Assembly (NCBI GenBank): GCA_015698045.1
Contig: BLAL01000012.1
Span: 1,116,001 to 1,180,000, forward strand
DNA: 64,000 nt
Direction: 5' to 3'
Source of the DNA: Rhizophagus clarus
Lineage: Eukaryota > Glomeromycota > Glomeromycetes > Glomerales > Glomeraceae
Position numbers and translations under genes: made by a program. The notes beneath the pieces are model-generated. The model worked only from the letters and a program-made list of their open reading frames with translations, did not search any database and had not been told where the DNA came from. The stretch's first letter is position 1; each line of letters opens with the position of its first letter. Shown here in pieces: positions 11,071 to 20,198 of the stretch.

Positions 11071-11639
11071 TATAAACCATGAATATTAAATTTATATTTA
11101 TGAAAAAGTAAAATAGCCTATTATATATATGTATAATTAAATCAAAAGTTGTAAGCAAAAAAATAGGAAGAATTTTAAGTAAAAGAATAGGAGTAAATCA
11201 TACAAGAGAAATAAAAGTAATGAAAAAAGTTAAGAAAAGAGAAAAGAAAAGATGAGAATCACTATTCACAGTGGAATTAGAAAAGCACTTATTAAAAGGA
11301 ACTTCAGTCAAAGATGAGCGGCAAACTTTACTAAAAATATCAATTTTTTTGATATGCTTTTGATATAACTACAATGTTATTTTTATATAGATTTAATACA
11401 TTGTATCAACCATGTTATCTAGGCTTATAATTTCATTACAAAATAATGTCAGATAAACTACAATAGTTTTGTAATCATTTTGTAATTATTTGTAACAGTT
11501 TCAAAATGCTTTATAATAAATTTATAATGAATTTATAATGAATTTATAATATAATTGTAATGGATTTCAAATTATTTTTTAATTGTTTACAATCATTTTG
11601 CAAATATTAATAAAAATACTATAACACTATAATAAAAGA
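11071..11639. other. AT-rich spacer
   Basis: No gene seen. It includes a short run of the repeated word TTTATAATGAA (about 11515-11560). Confidence 0.35.
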
Positions 11640-12322
11640 TATTTTGAAATCAAATAAACATAGTAAATCTCCAATAGTTAAATTTGTAATCAAAGTATCC
11701 ACCAACCACATTTTCCAATACAAATGCCCGATAATGTGAAAACCCACAGACTGACAATGTGAAAACCCACAGATTTGCTCTTCTGATTTTGATAACGAAG
11801 TCAAAGCCAGATTGAAGACCTACTATAATCAAATTTTTAAACAAAATTGAAGTCCTAAAAAATAAAAATCAATAAAAGTTAATAAAAAATGGTTTTTAAA
11901 TGAAGTTTCAAAATTTTTTTTCAAAACTCACCTGCAAATCAAAGCTGAAAGGTATTCTAAAACTTTGAAATTGAAACTGACCATCTAAAAAAAAGCATGA
12001 AAATAATGCTAGTAAAATGTTTTGTCAAAATTAAAATCAAAAAAATATATATATTTCAGTTTTTCTTACCAAAATTCAACGCATCCAAAGAACTGGTCAC
12101 CTAAAAAAAAATATAAATTTGAAACATTAGTAAAATGTTTCTTTAAAAATTAAAATCAAAAAATATTTTAGATTTTCTTATCAAAATTCAACACATCCAA
12201 ATACCCGACCGCCTAAAAAAAATAAGATAATAGAAACATTAGTAAAACATTTCTTTAAAAATCAAAATCAAAAAATATTTCAGTTTTTCTATCCAAAATT
12301 CAATGCATCACTCCCTGAAGTA

Positions 12323-12430
12323 ATCTCCCTTTGCCATATTTGCAACAGGAAAAATCATTCACCTGAGCAATGCCCTTCCGCTCTAAATATTTTAGTCCTA
12401 AATAGGACTAACCGTTATCACAACTTTACT
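12323..12430 (+). pseudogene. CCHC zinc-knuckle fragment, retroelement gag/ORF1-like
   Basis: On the + strand the frame reads ISLCHICNRKNHSPEQCPSA. CHICNRKNHSPEQC is an exact C-x2-C-x4-H-x4-C zinc knuckle, with residues at 12332, 12341, 12356 and 12371. Such knuckles bind nucleic acid in Gag and LINE ORF1 proteins. The frame has a stop just upstream (12320) and fades after about 12430, so only a fragment remains. It lies on the opposite strand within the long, irregular unit of the micro-exon array and looks like an insertion into it. Confidence 0.55.
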
Positions 12431-12982
12431 AACATTTTAAATCCACACAACATTGTAATCCTCTATCTGATCCACATTTGAATTGCTTTATATGCTCCAA
12501 AATACTCAACCGCCTAGAAAAAAATAAGTACAGAAATGTTATTAGCAAAACGTTTCATAAAAAATACTGTAAATTCAATAAAAAATAAAATTCAATTTTC
12601 TCTTACCAAAACTTTACACGTCCAAAAACCCTGGCCATTTAGAAAAAAAGAATAGAGACATTAGTAAACGTTTTGTAAAAAATAAATTTAAAAAAAAGCA
12701 TAAAGTCAGATATTTTCTTACTGAATTTTTACGTGTTTAAAAACTCTAGCCATCTAGAAAAAAAGTATAAAAATGTTAGTAAAATGTTTCGTAAAAAATA
12801 AATTTAAAAAAAAATAAAATTGGATTTTCTTTTACCAAATTTCTACGTGTTCAAAAACCCTGGCCGTCTAGAAAAAAAGAATAGAAATGTTCGTAAAATG
12901 TTTTGTAAAAAATGAATTCAAAAAAAAAATAAAATCGTATATTTTCTTACCAAAACTCTACATGTCCAGAAATACAATGATC

Positions 12983-13084
12983 TCAGTTATAATTTATTGA
13001 AATAAAAGGAAGATCACTTGGTTTGTTTTCATAAAGTTCTTCTTTACTGTCAGGAAAATAATCTGTTGCAAGTGTACTTGCCAT
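12983..13084 (-). CDS. Short ORF at the head of the micro-exon array
   Basis: Encodes 33 residues starting MASTLATDYFPDSKEELYEN and ending in TGA. Its codon composition (Asp, Glu, Ser, Pro) is far more protein-like than the surrounding A/T runs. It sits immediately 5' of the first donor of the array (GT at 12949-12950) and 3' of a C/T-rich tract. I do not recognise the family. It may be the first coding exon with a late stop mutation, or a small peptide ORF in its own right. Confidence 0.35.
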   Translation of the reverse strand: MASTLATDYFPDSKEELYENKPSDLPFISINYN

Positions 13085-13239
13085 TAAAACCTGAGAGAAT
13101 CATCAAAATTTAAAGAAAAAAAGGAGCCAAAGCCTACAAAAAAATGAAAGGCAGAGTTAATAAATGAAACAATAAAAAATATCTGAATAAATGATATAAA
13201 AAAAATTTTTAAAACAATAATACTCACATGCGTCTAAGA

Positions 13240-13495
13240 AAGTAGTTAATGATTATTTATGTAGAAGGAAAGGAAAGTGGGAAAGAAGAAGACAAAATAG
13301 AAGGAGGAAAGAGGATAAAAGAGGCATAAATGAAAGATAAAGTAAAGAATCATAAAGGGTAAAAGAAAGTCAAAAGATGGGTAAAGAAAGTAAAAAAGAG
13401 GTAAAAAAAAGTTACGAGAGAGAAGGAAAGGGGAAGAACTAAAGAGAAAAGGAAGAAAGAAAGAGGAAACTTGAAAAACAGCTTAAATTTATTTA
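13240..13495 (-). promoter_or_regulatory. C/T-rich tract upstream of the micro-exon array
   Basis: About 250 bases are almost purely purine on the + strand, hence C/T-rich on the sense strand of the array whose first ORF begins at 13084. C/T-rich tracts commonly mark core promoters in fungi. The tract could also be a simple repeat able to form triplex DNA. Confidence 0.3.
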
Positions 13496-13762
13496 GAAAA
13501 AAAAGCTTAATTAAACTGCGGCAGTGCAGCTGCAATTGTATTGTTGTTATATCATATGATTCACGTGACTATAATTTTATATATATAGGGACCTTTCTGA
13601 ATCTTTTTCAACTTTTTTCCCCTATAAAAAAAAATCCTATAAAAAAAAAAAATTTCCTATTTTTTTTTTATAATGATATACTAAGTTACAGATGTACATA
13701 TGTACATTATGGTACATATGTATCGTATATACAACATCTGTTTAATCTTATGAAAAGCCCCT

Positions 13763-14089
13763 CCTCATGTAATGCTATTCGGATTAAAGAATGCACCAGG
13801 AACATTTCAAAGAATGATAGATAAAATATTAAAGGGATGTATAAACAAGTACGTAGTAGTTTATATAGATGATATAAGGATATATTCAGAAAATTTTAAG
13901 GACCATTTAAAGCATATTAAAGAAGTATTAAGAAGAATAAGAAATTCAGGATTAACATTGAAGTTAAAGAAATGTAAATTTGGAGAAAGAAATATAGAAT
14001 TTCTTGACCACGAAGTAGGAAGAGATGGATTAAACCAGATAAAAGAAATATTGAGAATTTACAGATGCCAAAATGTACACATGATGTAA
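13763..14089 (+). pseudogene. Reverse transcriptase, C-terminal part (Ty3/Gypsy)
   Basis: Starts inside the RT domain at LFGLKNAPGTFQRMID, equivalent to the PFGLKNAP motif of Gypsy RTs, followed by VVYIDDIRIYSE, which contains the YxDD catalytic aspartates, then LTLKLKKCKFGERNIEFLDH of the thumb-side region. The polymerase motifs upstream of this point are absent. The frame ends at 14089, where a one-base shift passes the protein into the frame of the next segment. The role in an intact element is cDNA synthesis from the element RNA. Confidence 0.85.
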
Positions 14090-14748
14090 GAGCAATGTTG
14101 GGATTATGTTCCTATTATAGAAAATTTATAAAGGATTTTGCAAAAACAGCAAGACCATTGATAAAATTAGTAAAAAAAGAGGAAGCAATAGGAAAATGTA
14201 ATGCAAGAGGACATAAGAAATCGTGTAGAAAAGTAGAATGGAAGAAAGAATATGAAGAAACATTTGAGTTATTGAAAGAAAAATTGATGAATTACCCAAT
14301 ATTACAACACCCAAATTTCGAAAAGGAGTACATATTAATGACAGATATATCAGGCTATGGATTAGGAGCAGTATTAGCACAATTAAATGAAGAGAATAAG
14401 GAAATTGTTATAGCATATGCAAGTAAAACATTGAATGAAACACAGATGAAATATGGAATAACAGAATTAGAATGTTTAGCAGTAATATGGGCAGTACAAC
14501 ATTTTCATAAGTTTTTAGCAGGAAGAAAATTTAGGGTAGTAACAGATTACGCCGCATTAAAAGGATTAATGAATACAAAAGTCACAAAAGGAAAAAGAGC
14601 AAGATGGGTAATGGAATTACAACAATATGATTTTGAAATAGTATATAGAGCAGGAAAGGAAAATAAGAATGTGGATACGTTATCCAGATTAATTAGTGAA
14701 AATGATATAAATACAAAGGAATTTTATAACGATAAACTTTCAGATTGA
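14065..14748 (+). pseudogene. RT connection and RNase H domain (Ty3/Gypsy)
   Basis: Continues the polyprotein in another frame. It begins HDVRAMLGLCSYYRKFIKDF, the usual RT-to-RNase H tether. RNase H follows, with the acidic residues visible as TDISGYGLGAVL (D94), TELECLAVIW (E136) and VVTDYAAL (D161), and the typical end GKENKNVDTLSRL. A Cys/His-containing insertion (KCNARGHKKSC, about residues 44-54) interrupts the tether. The frame stops at TGA 14746-14748, only seven bases before the ATG of the kinase ORF. RNase H removes the RNA strand during reverse transcription. Confidence 0.85.
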
Positions 14749-14755
14749 AAATAAA

Positions 14756-15488
14756 ATGTTTAAGATTCAAGAATTAGATGGAACTTTACAAGTATATAAT
14801 AAGAAAGAAATATTGTTGATGAATATAGGGAAGGAATTAGAAAAGAAGTTATTAAAAGAATTAGAATTAGAAGAAAAACCAAAATTGATAATCATTGATG
14901 GAGTAGATTGGACTGGAAAAACTACTGTAGTGAAGAACATAATTAAAGAATTTGAGAAAAACGAAGAAAAAGTGAGATATAACACCTTTAAAAGAAAAAG
15001 AGAAGATGATGAAAGATTTACAAAAGAAACAAAAGAATATGAATGGTTATTCAGGAAAGAATGCGTTGAACAGATAAATAGAAGATTAGTAGAATATGAA
15101 AATGAAAAATGGATAATAATAGATAAGTCACCATATAGTGAATATTATTATCAGAAGATACCAGAGTTAGATAGGGGACTTATTTCATCATATAAGAATT
15201 ATTTAATGGAAAAAGAAATATTCAAGTACAAACATATAATAGATAACGTGATAGTGATATTTTTGGAAAATAAAGATTGCTGGAACAATTATGAGAAAAG
15301 AGAGAGTCAAATGAAGAATGCATCTTACAAAATGATGGATGAAAAATCTTATAAAAGTATGGCTGAATCATTTAGATTATACCAAAATTTATACGAAAAA
15401 AACAGAAAAGTATAAACAAATTGAGATTGAGAATAATAAAGAAAGTTGGAAAAGAGTATATGAAGAAATACAAAAATTATCAAAATGA
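14756..15488 (+). CDS. Thymidylate-kinase-like P-loop protein inside the Gypsy element
   Basis: The 219-residue frame (14756-15415) contains a Walker A motif, IIIDGVDWTGKTTVVKNI (G49 to T57), a DRX-like motif KWIIIDKSPYSEYYYQKI (about 118-135) and a β-strand VIVIFLE before a Lys/Arg-rich lid-like stretch. This arrangement is that of dTMP kinases, which phosphorylate dTMP to dTDP. Conserved features are present, but the DRX arginine is lysine (DKS). A one-base shift near 15410 hides the natural C-terminus: in the adjacent frame it continues YKQIEIENNKESWKRVYEEI and ends at TGA 15486-15488, overlapping the integrase ATG as ATGA. It probably supplies dNTP precursors for reverse transcription. 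Alternatives are another nucleoside-monophosphate kinase or an inactive domain. Confidence 0.75.
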
Positions 15489-15955
15489 ATGAAAAAGATT
15501 ATCAGAAAATAATAGAAAATATAGATAAAGAAAAGAAGTATGAATTAAATAATGATAGGTTATATAAAATTAAAAAGGATAAGAGATTATTAGTTATCAG
15601 AAGCTTTGAATTTGAGGGATTAATGTATATGATGCACGATTATGAATTATCAGCACATTTTGGAATTAAGGCAACATATAATAAAATCAGAGAAAAATAT
15701 TATTGGAAAGGAATGTTTAAGGATATAGAATTATATGTAAAATCTTGTGATAATTGTCAAAAAAGAGGAAAACCCATAGGAAGAAATGAATTATATCCAA
15801 TTAAAGTGAAAGAACCATTTTATCAAATAGGAATAGATTTCGTAGGACCATTACCAGTTACAAAGAAAGGAAATAGATATATTATAGTAGCAATGGATTA
15901 TTTTACAAAATGGCCTAAAGCTAAAGCAGTGAAAAGGATAATGCAGAGGTGGTAG
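15485..15955 (+). pseudogene. Integrase N-terminal and first catalytic part
   Basis: Encodes the HHCC zinc finger (H51, H58, C88, C91, in HDYELSAHFG and YVKSCDNCQKRG) and the start of the DDE core, with the first aspartate in QIGIDFVGPLP (D118) and YIIVAMDYFTKWPKAKAV. The ATG at 15485 overlaps the kinase stop. The frame breaks at 15940-15955 by a one-base shift into the next segment. The integrase would insert the element cDNA into the host chromosome. Confidence 0.85.
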
Positions 15956-16137
15956 CAGAATTTATCTATGAAGAAATAATATGTAAACATAGGACACCAC
16001 AAAAAATAATTAGTGATAAAGGATCGCATTTCAAAAACAGACTTATAGAAGAATTAATGGAAAAATTTAATGTTAAATATAAATTCTCTACAAGTTATCA
16101 TCCACAAATGAATGGATTAGTAGAAAGATTCAACTAA
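15949..16137 (+). pseudogene. Integrase core, second part
   Basis: Continues the DDE core: VAEFIYEEIICKHRTPQKII, then SDKGSHFKN (second aspartate) and STSYHPQMNGLVERFN (catalytic glutamate). TAA at 16135-16137 replaces a codon soon after the usual ERFNR motif. The frame reads on as ILCESLAKLSEN to the insertion point of a foldback element at 16174. Confidence 0.85.
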
Positions 16138-16173
16138 ATACTATGCGAATCATTAGCAAAATTAAGCGAAAAT

Positions 16174-17117
16174 TATGGCAAACCGTTCTATGTCAAAAGT
16201 CTGCTGATTTTCAACAGACCCCCTGTGATTTTTAGCAGGGAGTCTGCTGTTTTACAGCACACCCCCTGCTGTTTTCTGCAGGTGCCCCGTTATTTTACAG
16301 CAGGTCCCCTGCTGTTATTGCAGCAGGTGATGGGTTGTACAAACAAACTGCCTTTTGCAATAGTTTTACCAACCGGTTGGAAAATTATAACTAAATTTAG
16401 TAGTTCATGAATAAATTTGGAAATTTTTGCGGATCTTTTAATTGTAGGATAAAAATTCAATTTTATCATAAAAACATTGAACAAAACTTCATTTAAAAAT
16501 TAATGTTAGATAAACAAATTTTTTTAAATTTAAATTCAAAAGACATTAGACATTTCATAAAATATTGAAATAGTGTTAAATTTAGTTAGCAGAAAATAAA
16601 TGTCATTGTACAATTGGTAGATTCTCTTTTAATTTTAGAAAAATCATATCACATAATGCAACATGAATTCATTTTTCTTAAGAATTTACTAATTGTATGT
16701 TTATTTTCTGCTTATAATTAAATTTAATAATATTTCTATACTTATAAAATGGCTTTTAAATTTAATTTATTTGCCTAGAATTAATTCCAAGTAAAGTTCA
16801 ATATTTTTGTGGTAAAATTGAATTTTTATCCTACAAACCAGAAGGTCTGCAAAAATTTCCAAATTTATCCATAAATTACTAAATTTAGTTATCATTTTCC
16901 AACCGGTTGGTAAAACTATTGCAAAAGGCAGTTTTGTGCTGATTTGTTTGTACCACACATCACCTGCTACAATAACAGCAGGGGACCTGCTGTAAAACAG
17001 CAGAGGCACCTGCAGAAAACAGCGGGGGGTGTGCTGTAAAACAGCAGACTCCCTGCTAAAAATCACAGGGGGCCTGTTGAAAATCAGCAGACTTTTGACA
17101 TAGAACGGTTTTCCATA
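16174..17117. mobile_element. 944-bp foldback/MITE element inserted in the integrase
   Basis: Inverted arms of more than 300 bp begin TATGGMAAACCGTTCTATG and end with its complement. The arms hold self-similar G/C-rich words (CAGCAG, CCCTGCTG). The weaker inverted symmetry continues almost to the centre, where GCAGAAAATAAA at about 16593 mirrors TTTATTTTCTGC at about 16700. The flanking 6-mer GAAAAT is duplicated at 16168-16173 and 17118-17123. Removing the element with one copy rejoins the integrase in frame as SENNDWD, which confirms both boundaries. There is no transposase. The two ORFs that both start MIFSRESAVLQH are mirror images in the two arms, not genes. Confidence 0.85.
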
Positions 17118-17648
17118 GAAAATAATGATTGGGATAGGAAAATACCACCGGTATTATTTGCATATAGAATAAAGAAACATAGTTCAAGCAAAGTTAAACC
17201 ATTTTACTTAACTTATGAAAGAGAAGCAAGATTACCAATAGATGAAACGAAAGAAGAAAATAATGAAGAAATAAGAATTTATCAATTAATAGAAGAGTTA
17301 CCAAATACCAGGGAATAGGCAGAAATTAATATTGAAGAATCACAACATAAACAAAAGGATTATTATGATAAGAAGAATAAGAGAAAAGAAATCTATCAAA
17401 TAGGAGAAAAAGTTCTAAAATATGACGCAGCCAAAGATAAACAATGGTCAGGAAAACTGAAAGAAAAATGGAAAGGACCTTATTTTATTCATGAGATTTT
17501 ATTGAATGGATCATACAAAATTAAAGAAATAGATAGACGAATTATAAGGACACCAGTAAATGGAAACTTATTGAAAAAATACCACGACAAAGAAATCTTA
17601 TTGGAAAATTATGGGACACAATTTTTTCAGGGTGACGATAGTTTGTAG
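17118..17648 (+). pseudogene. Integrase C-terminal part with GPY module
   Basis: Reads NDWDRKIPPVLFAYRIKKHS and continues to a TAG stop at about 17317-17319, then resumes in the same frame with ESQHKQKDYYDKKNK and KEKWKGPYFIHEILLNGSYK, the GPY/F module of Ty3/Gypsy integrases that helps target-site binding. It ends TQFFQGDD and a TAG at 17646-17648. No chromodomain is evident. Confidence 0.8.
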
Positions 17649-18474
17649 TGACGAAATGACTATCAGATAAATTTTAGCCTAAAGGAAAAATTATTAGCTG
17701 AAGGTTAAATTATTATCTGAAAGGAATGGAAGAATTACCATCTGAAGGAAATGGATAAATTTTTATCCAATGGAAGAATTATTAGCCAAAACACAGTACA
17801 AAACTGAATAGTAATACAAGAACATATAATATAACCGAATAGTAATACAAGAACACATGATATAACTGAATAGTAATACAAATTATTTATAGTTCAGTTT
17901 ATCCTTAAAATAGTTTATCTAAAATAGTTTAGTTTACTTTCTTTTATTTGTTTATTTTTATTTTTAATTATTTGTTTATTTTTAGAAATAGAAAAGATAG
18001 AATAGTTAGGAAGGAAAATAGATAGTTTTGAAGGAAAATGGAGGAATAAAATTCTGGATCCTTTTAAATGATGTAATAATTCTGATCTCCGATAATGAAC
18101 CACCATATTTAGAAAACAAGAAAATGGATTTTAGAGAAAAAAATATTTTTCTCTTACAATCTTTGAAATAAATTCTAATGGAAAATATTCCACCAAGAAA
18201 TGCCAAGCATGACAAATTATGATTCATTTTTAATTATTGAATCTTTCAATTATTCACCATTAAATCATTCACTTGGAAATGGAAGAAAAGGACAATTATT
18301 AAGAAAAATTGAAGGAAAATATGCAGAAAAATTATCTATAAATTAATCTTGAGATGCATTTACAAACGGAGCTTTTTCAAGTTCTAGCTTCGTATATAAT
18401 AATAAGGAATAAAGAAGGGAAAACTCTGCTTAAACAAAATTTAGAAGGAATAGAAGAAGAAGTAACGGGAGGGG
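17649..18474 (+). other. 3' non-coding part of the Gypsy element
   Basis: No coding frame. It begins with loosely repeated GAAGGAAAT/TTATTATC words and contains the 31-bp repeats at 17802. It ends in a purine-rich stretch (about 18444-18474, GAAGAAGTAACGGGAGGGG) that could be the polypurine tract priming plus-strand synthesis. Confidence 0.4.
17802..17885 (+). repeat. 31-bp tandem repeat, about 2.7 copies
   Basis: Units begin AACYGAATAGTAATACAA at 17802, 17833 and 17864, an exact 31-base period, in the 3' untranslated part of the Gypsy element. Confidence 0.85.
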
Positions 18475-18907
18475 TGAAATTATGCAGAAATGGAATTTGA
18501 AAATTAATTTTTAGTTTAGAAAATTTCTTTTAATTAATAAACTTGTAATCAATTCATGAAAGGAAAATGATTAAATTCAGAAGTACGATAAAGAATTAAT
18601 TTTTCTTGTTAAAAACTTTTTTTAAAAATAAATTAGATAGTATCCTTTAAATGAAGAATGAAATATTGAAATAATATCAAGTATAAATTTTTACCTTGTT
18701 ATTAATGTTATTATATTATTGAATGAATCGTTGTATTATTTTTGTTATGTTCTTGTTCGTTATTAACTTTATTTTTAGATATGTAGAAATTTTGTTCGTT
18801 ACTAACCTTTTGTGTACTAATAAACCAAGCATGATTTTGTTCTTTTATATTTCATCCAAGAGGTGGCAACGTAAATATAGACAACCTTACAGGCTCTTAG
18901 TATGACA
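18475..18907 (+). repeat. Possible 3' LTR of the Gypsy element
   Basis: Begins TGAAATTATG directly after a purine-rich tract, ends TATGACA, and contains a polyadenylation-like AATAAACC near 18820. The 5' LTR is not available for comparison, so the boundaries are inferred from the TG...CA convention and the adjacent tract only. Confidence 0.3.
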
Positions 18908-20196
18908 GCGTTAAGCATTTAAATTAAAAAAATTGCTTTTTTTAAGCATTTAATTAAAAAAATTGCTTTTTTAAGCGTTTAATTAAAAAAATTGCTAAAA
19001 AAAATGTGTTTTTTAAAAGCGTTTTATTTTTTTAAAAAAAATTTTTAAAAAAAATACTAAAATATTTAAGGCATTTAATTTTTTTTTTATTTTTTAAAAA
19101 AAATACCACTTTCTTTTAAGTGTTAAGCGTTTAAATTAAAAAAAAATAAGTTCTGTTAAGGCGTTTAATTTTTTTAAAAAAAAGAATGCTAAAATGTGTT
19201 TCTTTTAGGCATTTAATTTTTCAAAAGTTAGCATTTTTTAAAGAGTTTAATTTAAAAAAAATACTAAATGCATTTTTTAAAGTGATTAATTTAAAAAAAA
19301 ATGCCAAAAAATGTTTTTCTAACTTCAGGCCATTTTTTTCAAATTAAATACTTTAAAAATGACAAAAAAATGATTTTTTTTAATCGGTTTAACAAAAAAA
19401 AGGATCTCATTTTTCATTTGCAATTATTCCAGGACCAAAGTACAATCTTCATGGTATTAATTGTTTTAAAAAAACCAATTTTTTATTGGTCATCTAATAA
19501 AAAAATGAATTTGGCCATTTTTTTCTGTCATTTAATATGGAAATCATTTTTTCCTAAATCGTTTAATAAAAAAACTTAACATTTTTTTTATCAAAACAAA
19601 TCAAAGAAAAATACTGAAAATTGTTAATTTTTTTTTATCAAAATAACATTAAAATGTTAAAAAATGGGTTTGTTTTTTTTTATTAAAACAATGATTTTTT
19701 TTATTAATCATTTTAATGGAAAAAACAGTTAATTGTTTTAATAAATAGTTAGTTTAAAAGACATAAAAGAAAACAATTTTTCTTGGTTATCTGGTTTGAG
19801 ATTTAATAAACCATTAAAAAAAATTAAATTGATTTTTTTATTATCCGGTTTAATAAACAAATGTTAAAAAAAAATAAAATAATATTTTTTTTTTAATTAT
19901 TTACTTCTATAATTAAAAAAAATGTTTTTATTAATAATGTAGCAAAAAAATTGCTTCATTGACAGTAATTTTTTAATAAAAAAAAACAATCTCCACCTTT
20001 TTATTAAGTTATTTTAATAAAAAAAAAAAGCTAAAAGAGCATTTGTTAAAATCATTTTTAACAAAATAAAATTAATTATTTTTTATCATTTTTGATAAAA
20101 ATAATACTTATTTATCGGATGAGATTTTAAGTAAAAATAATTGATATTTTAAAAAAATGTCAAAATGTTTTTATTAAAACGATTAATAAAAAAAGC
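18908..20196. repeat. AT satellite built on GCGTTTAATTAAAAAAATTGC
   Basis: Degenerate tandem units of roughly 35-45 bp alternate T-runs, TTAAGCRTTTAA and A-runs ending TTGC. The units decay toward 20196. The same word appears inverted inside the next element (20600-21300) and again at 39540-39850. Frames here are Phe/Lys/Leu artefacts of the homopolymers. Confidence 0.7.
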
Positions 20197-20198
20197 TA

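Larger units (their letters stand above)
11640..13084 (-). other. Putative micro-exon gene: tandem exon-intron units
   Basis: Read on the minus strand, short exon-like segments are separated by sequences with GTAAGA-type donors, TTTACTAAY branch-point-like sites and T-rich CTAG/TTAG acceptors. Segments are 12836-12867, 12722-12753 and 12607-12638 (32 nt each), then 12182-12212 and 12070-12100 (31 nt each), 11932-11984 (53 nt) and a terminal piece below 11854. Intervening sequences are about 77-93 nt. Exons share a consensus near GGYYRGGKTTTTGGAYRYGT, and introns are also alike, so whole 112-115-bp exon-plus-intron units have been duplicated. Two splice sites look mutated: the acceptor above 12638 reads AA and the donor below 12182 reads AT. 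A 33-codon ORF at 12983-13084 may be the first exon. The gene could be coding, non-coding or a pseudogene. Splicing is inferred from signals only. Confidence 0.5.
13760..18907 (+). mobile_element. Decayed 5'-truncated Ty3/Gypsy retrotransposon with an inserted kinase gene
   Basis: Domains in order are: end of reverse transcriptase (YIDDI at 13862), RNase H, thymidylate-kinase-like protein, integrase with an HHCC finger and DDE residues, and a GPY-type C-terminal module. The RT-RNase H-integrase order is that of Ty3/Gypsy. Gag, protease and the first RT motifs are missing, because homology starts abruptly near 13760. At least four frameshifts or stops are present and a 944-bp element interrupts the integrase, so the copy is dead. 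A tentative 3' LTR is at 18475-18907. The 5' LTR is not in the window. Confidence 0.85.

Noticed and set aside
13471..13824. 117-residue ORF overlapping the start of the reverse transcriptase
   Set aside because: Its last part is the RT region read in the wrong frame and the first part spans homopolymers.
16225..17066. Two ORFs on opposite strands both starting MIFSRESAVLQH
   Set aside because: They are the mirror-image arms of the foldback element at 16174-17117, so they are one inverted repeat read twice and not a gene pair.
17649..18907. A precise LTR pair for the Gypsy element
   Set aside because: The element is truncated at its 5' end, so no second LTR is available to confirm boundaries. 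Only a tentative 3' LTR is listed.
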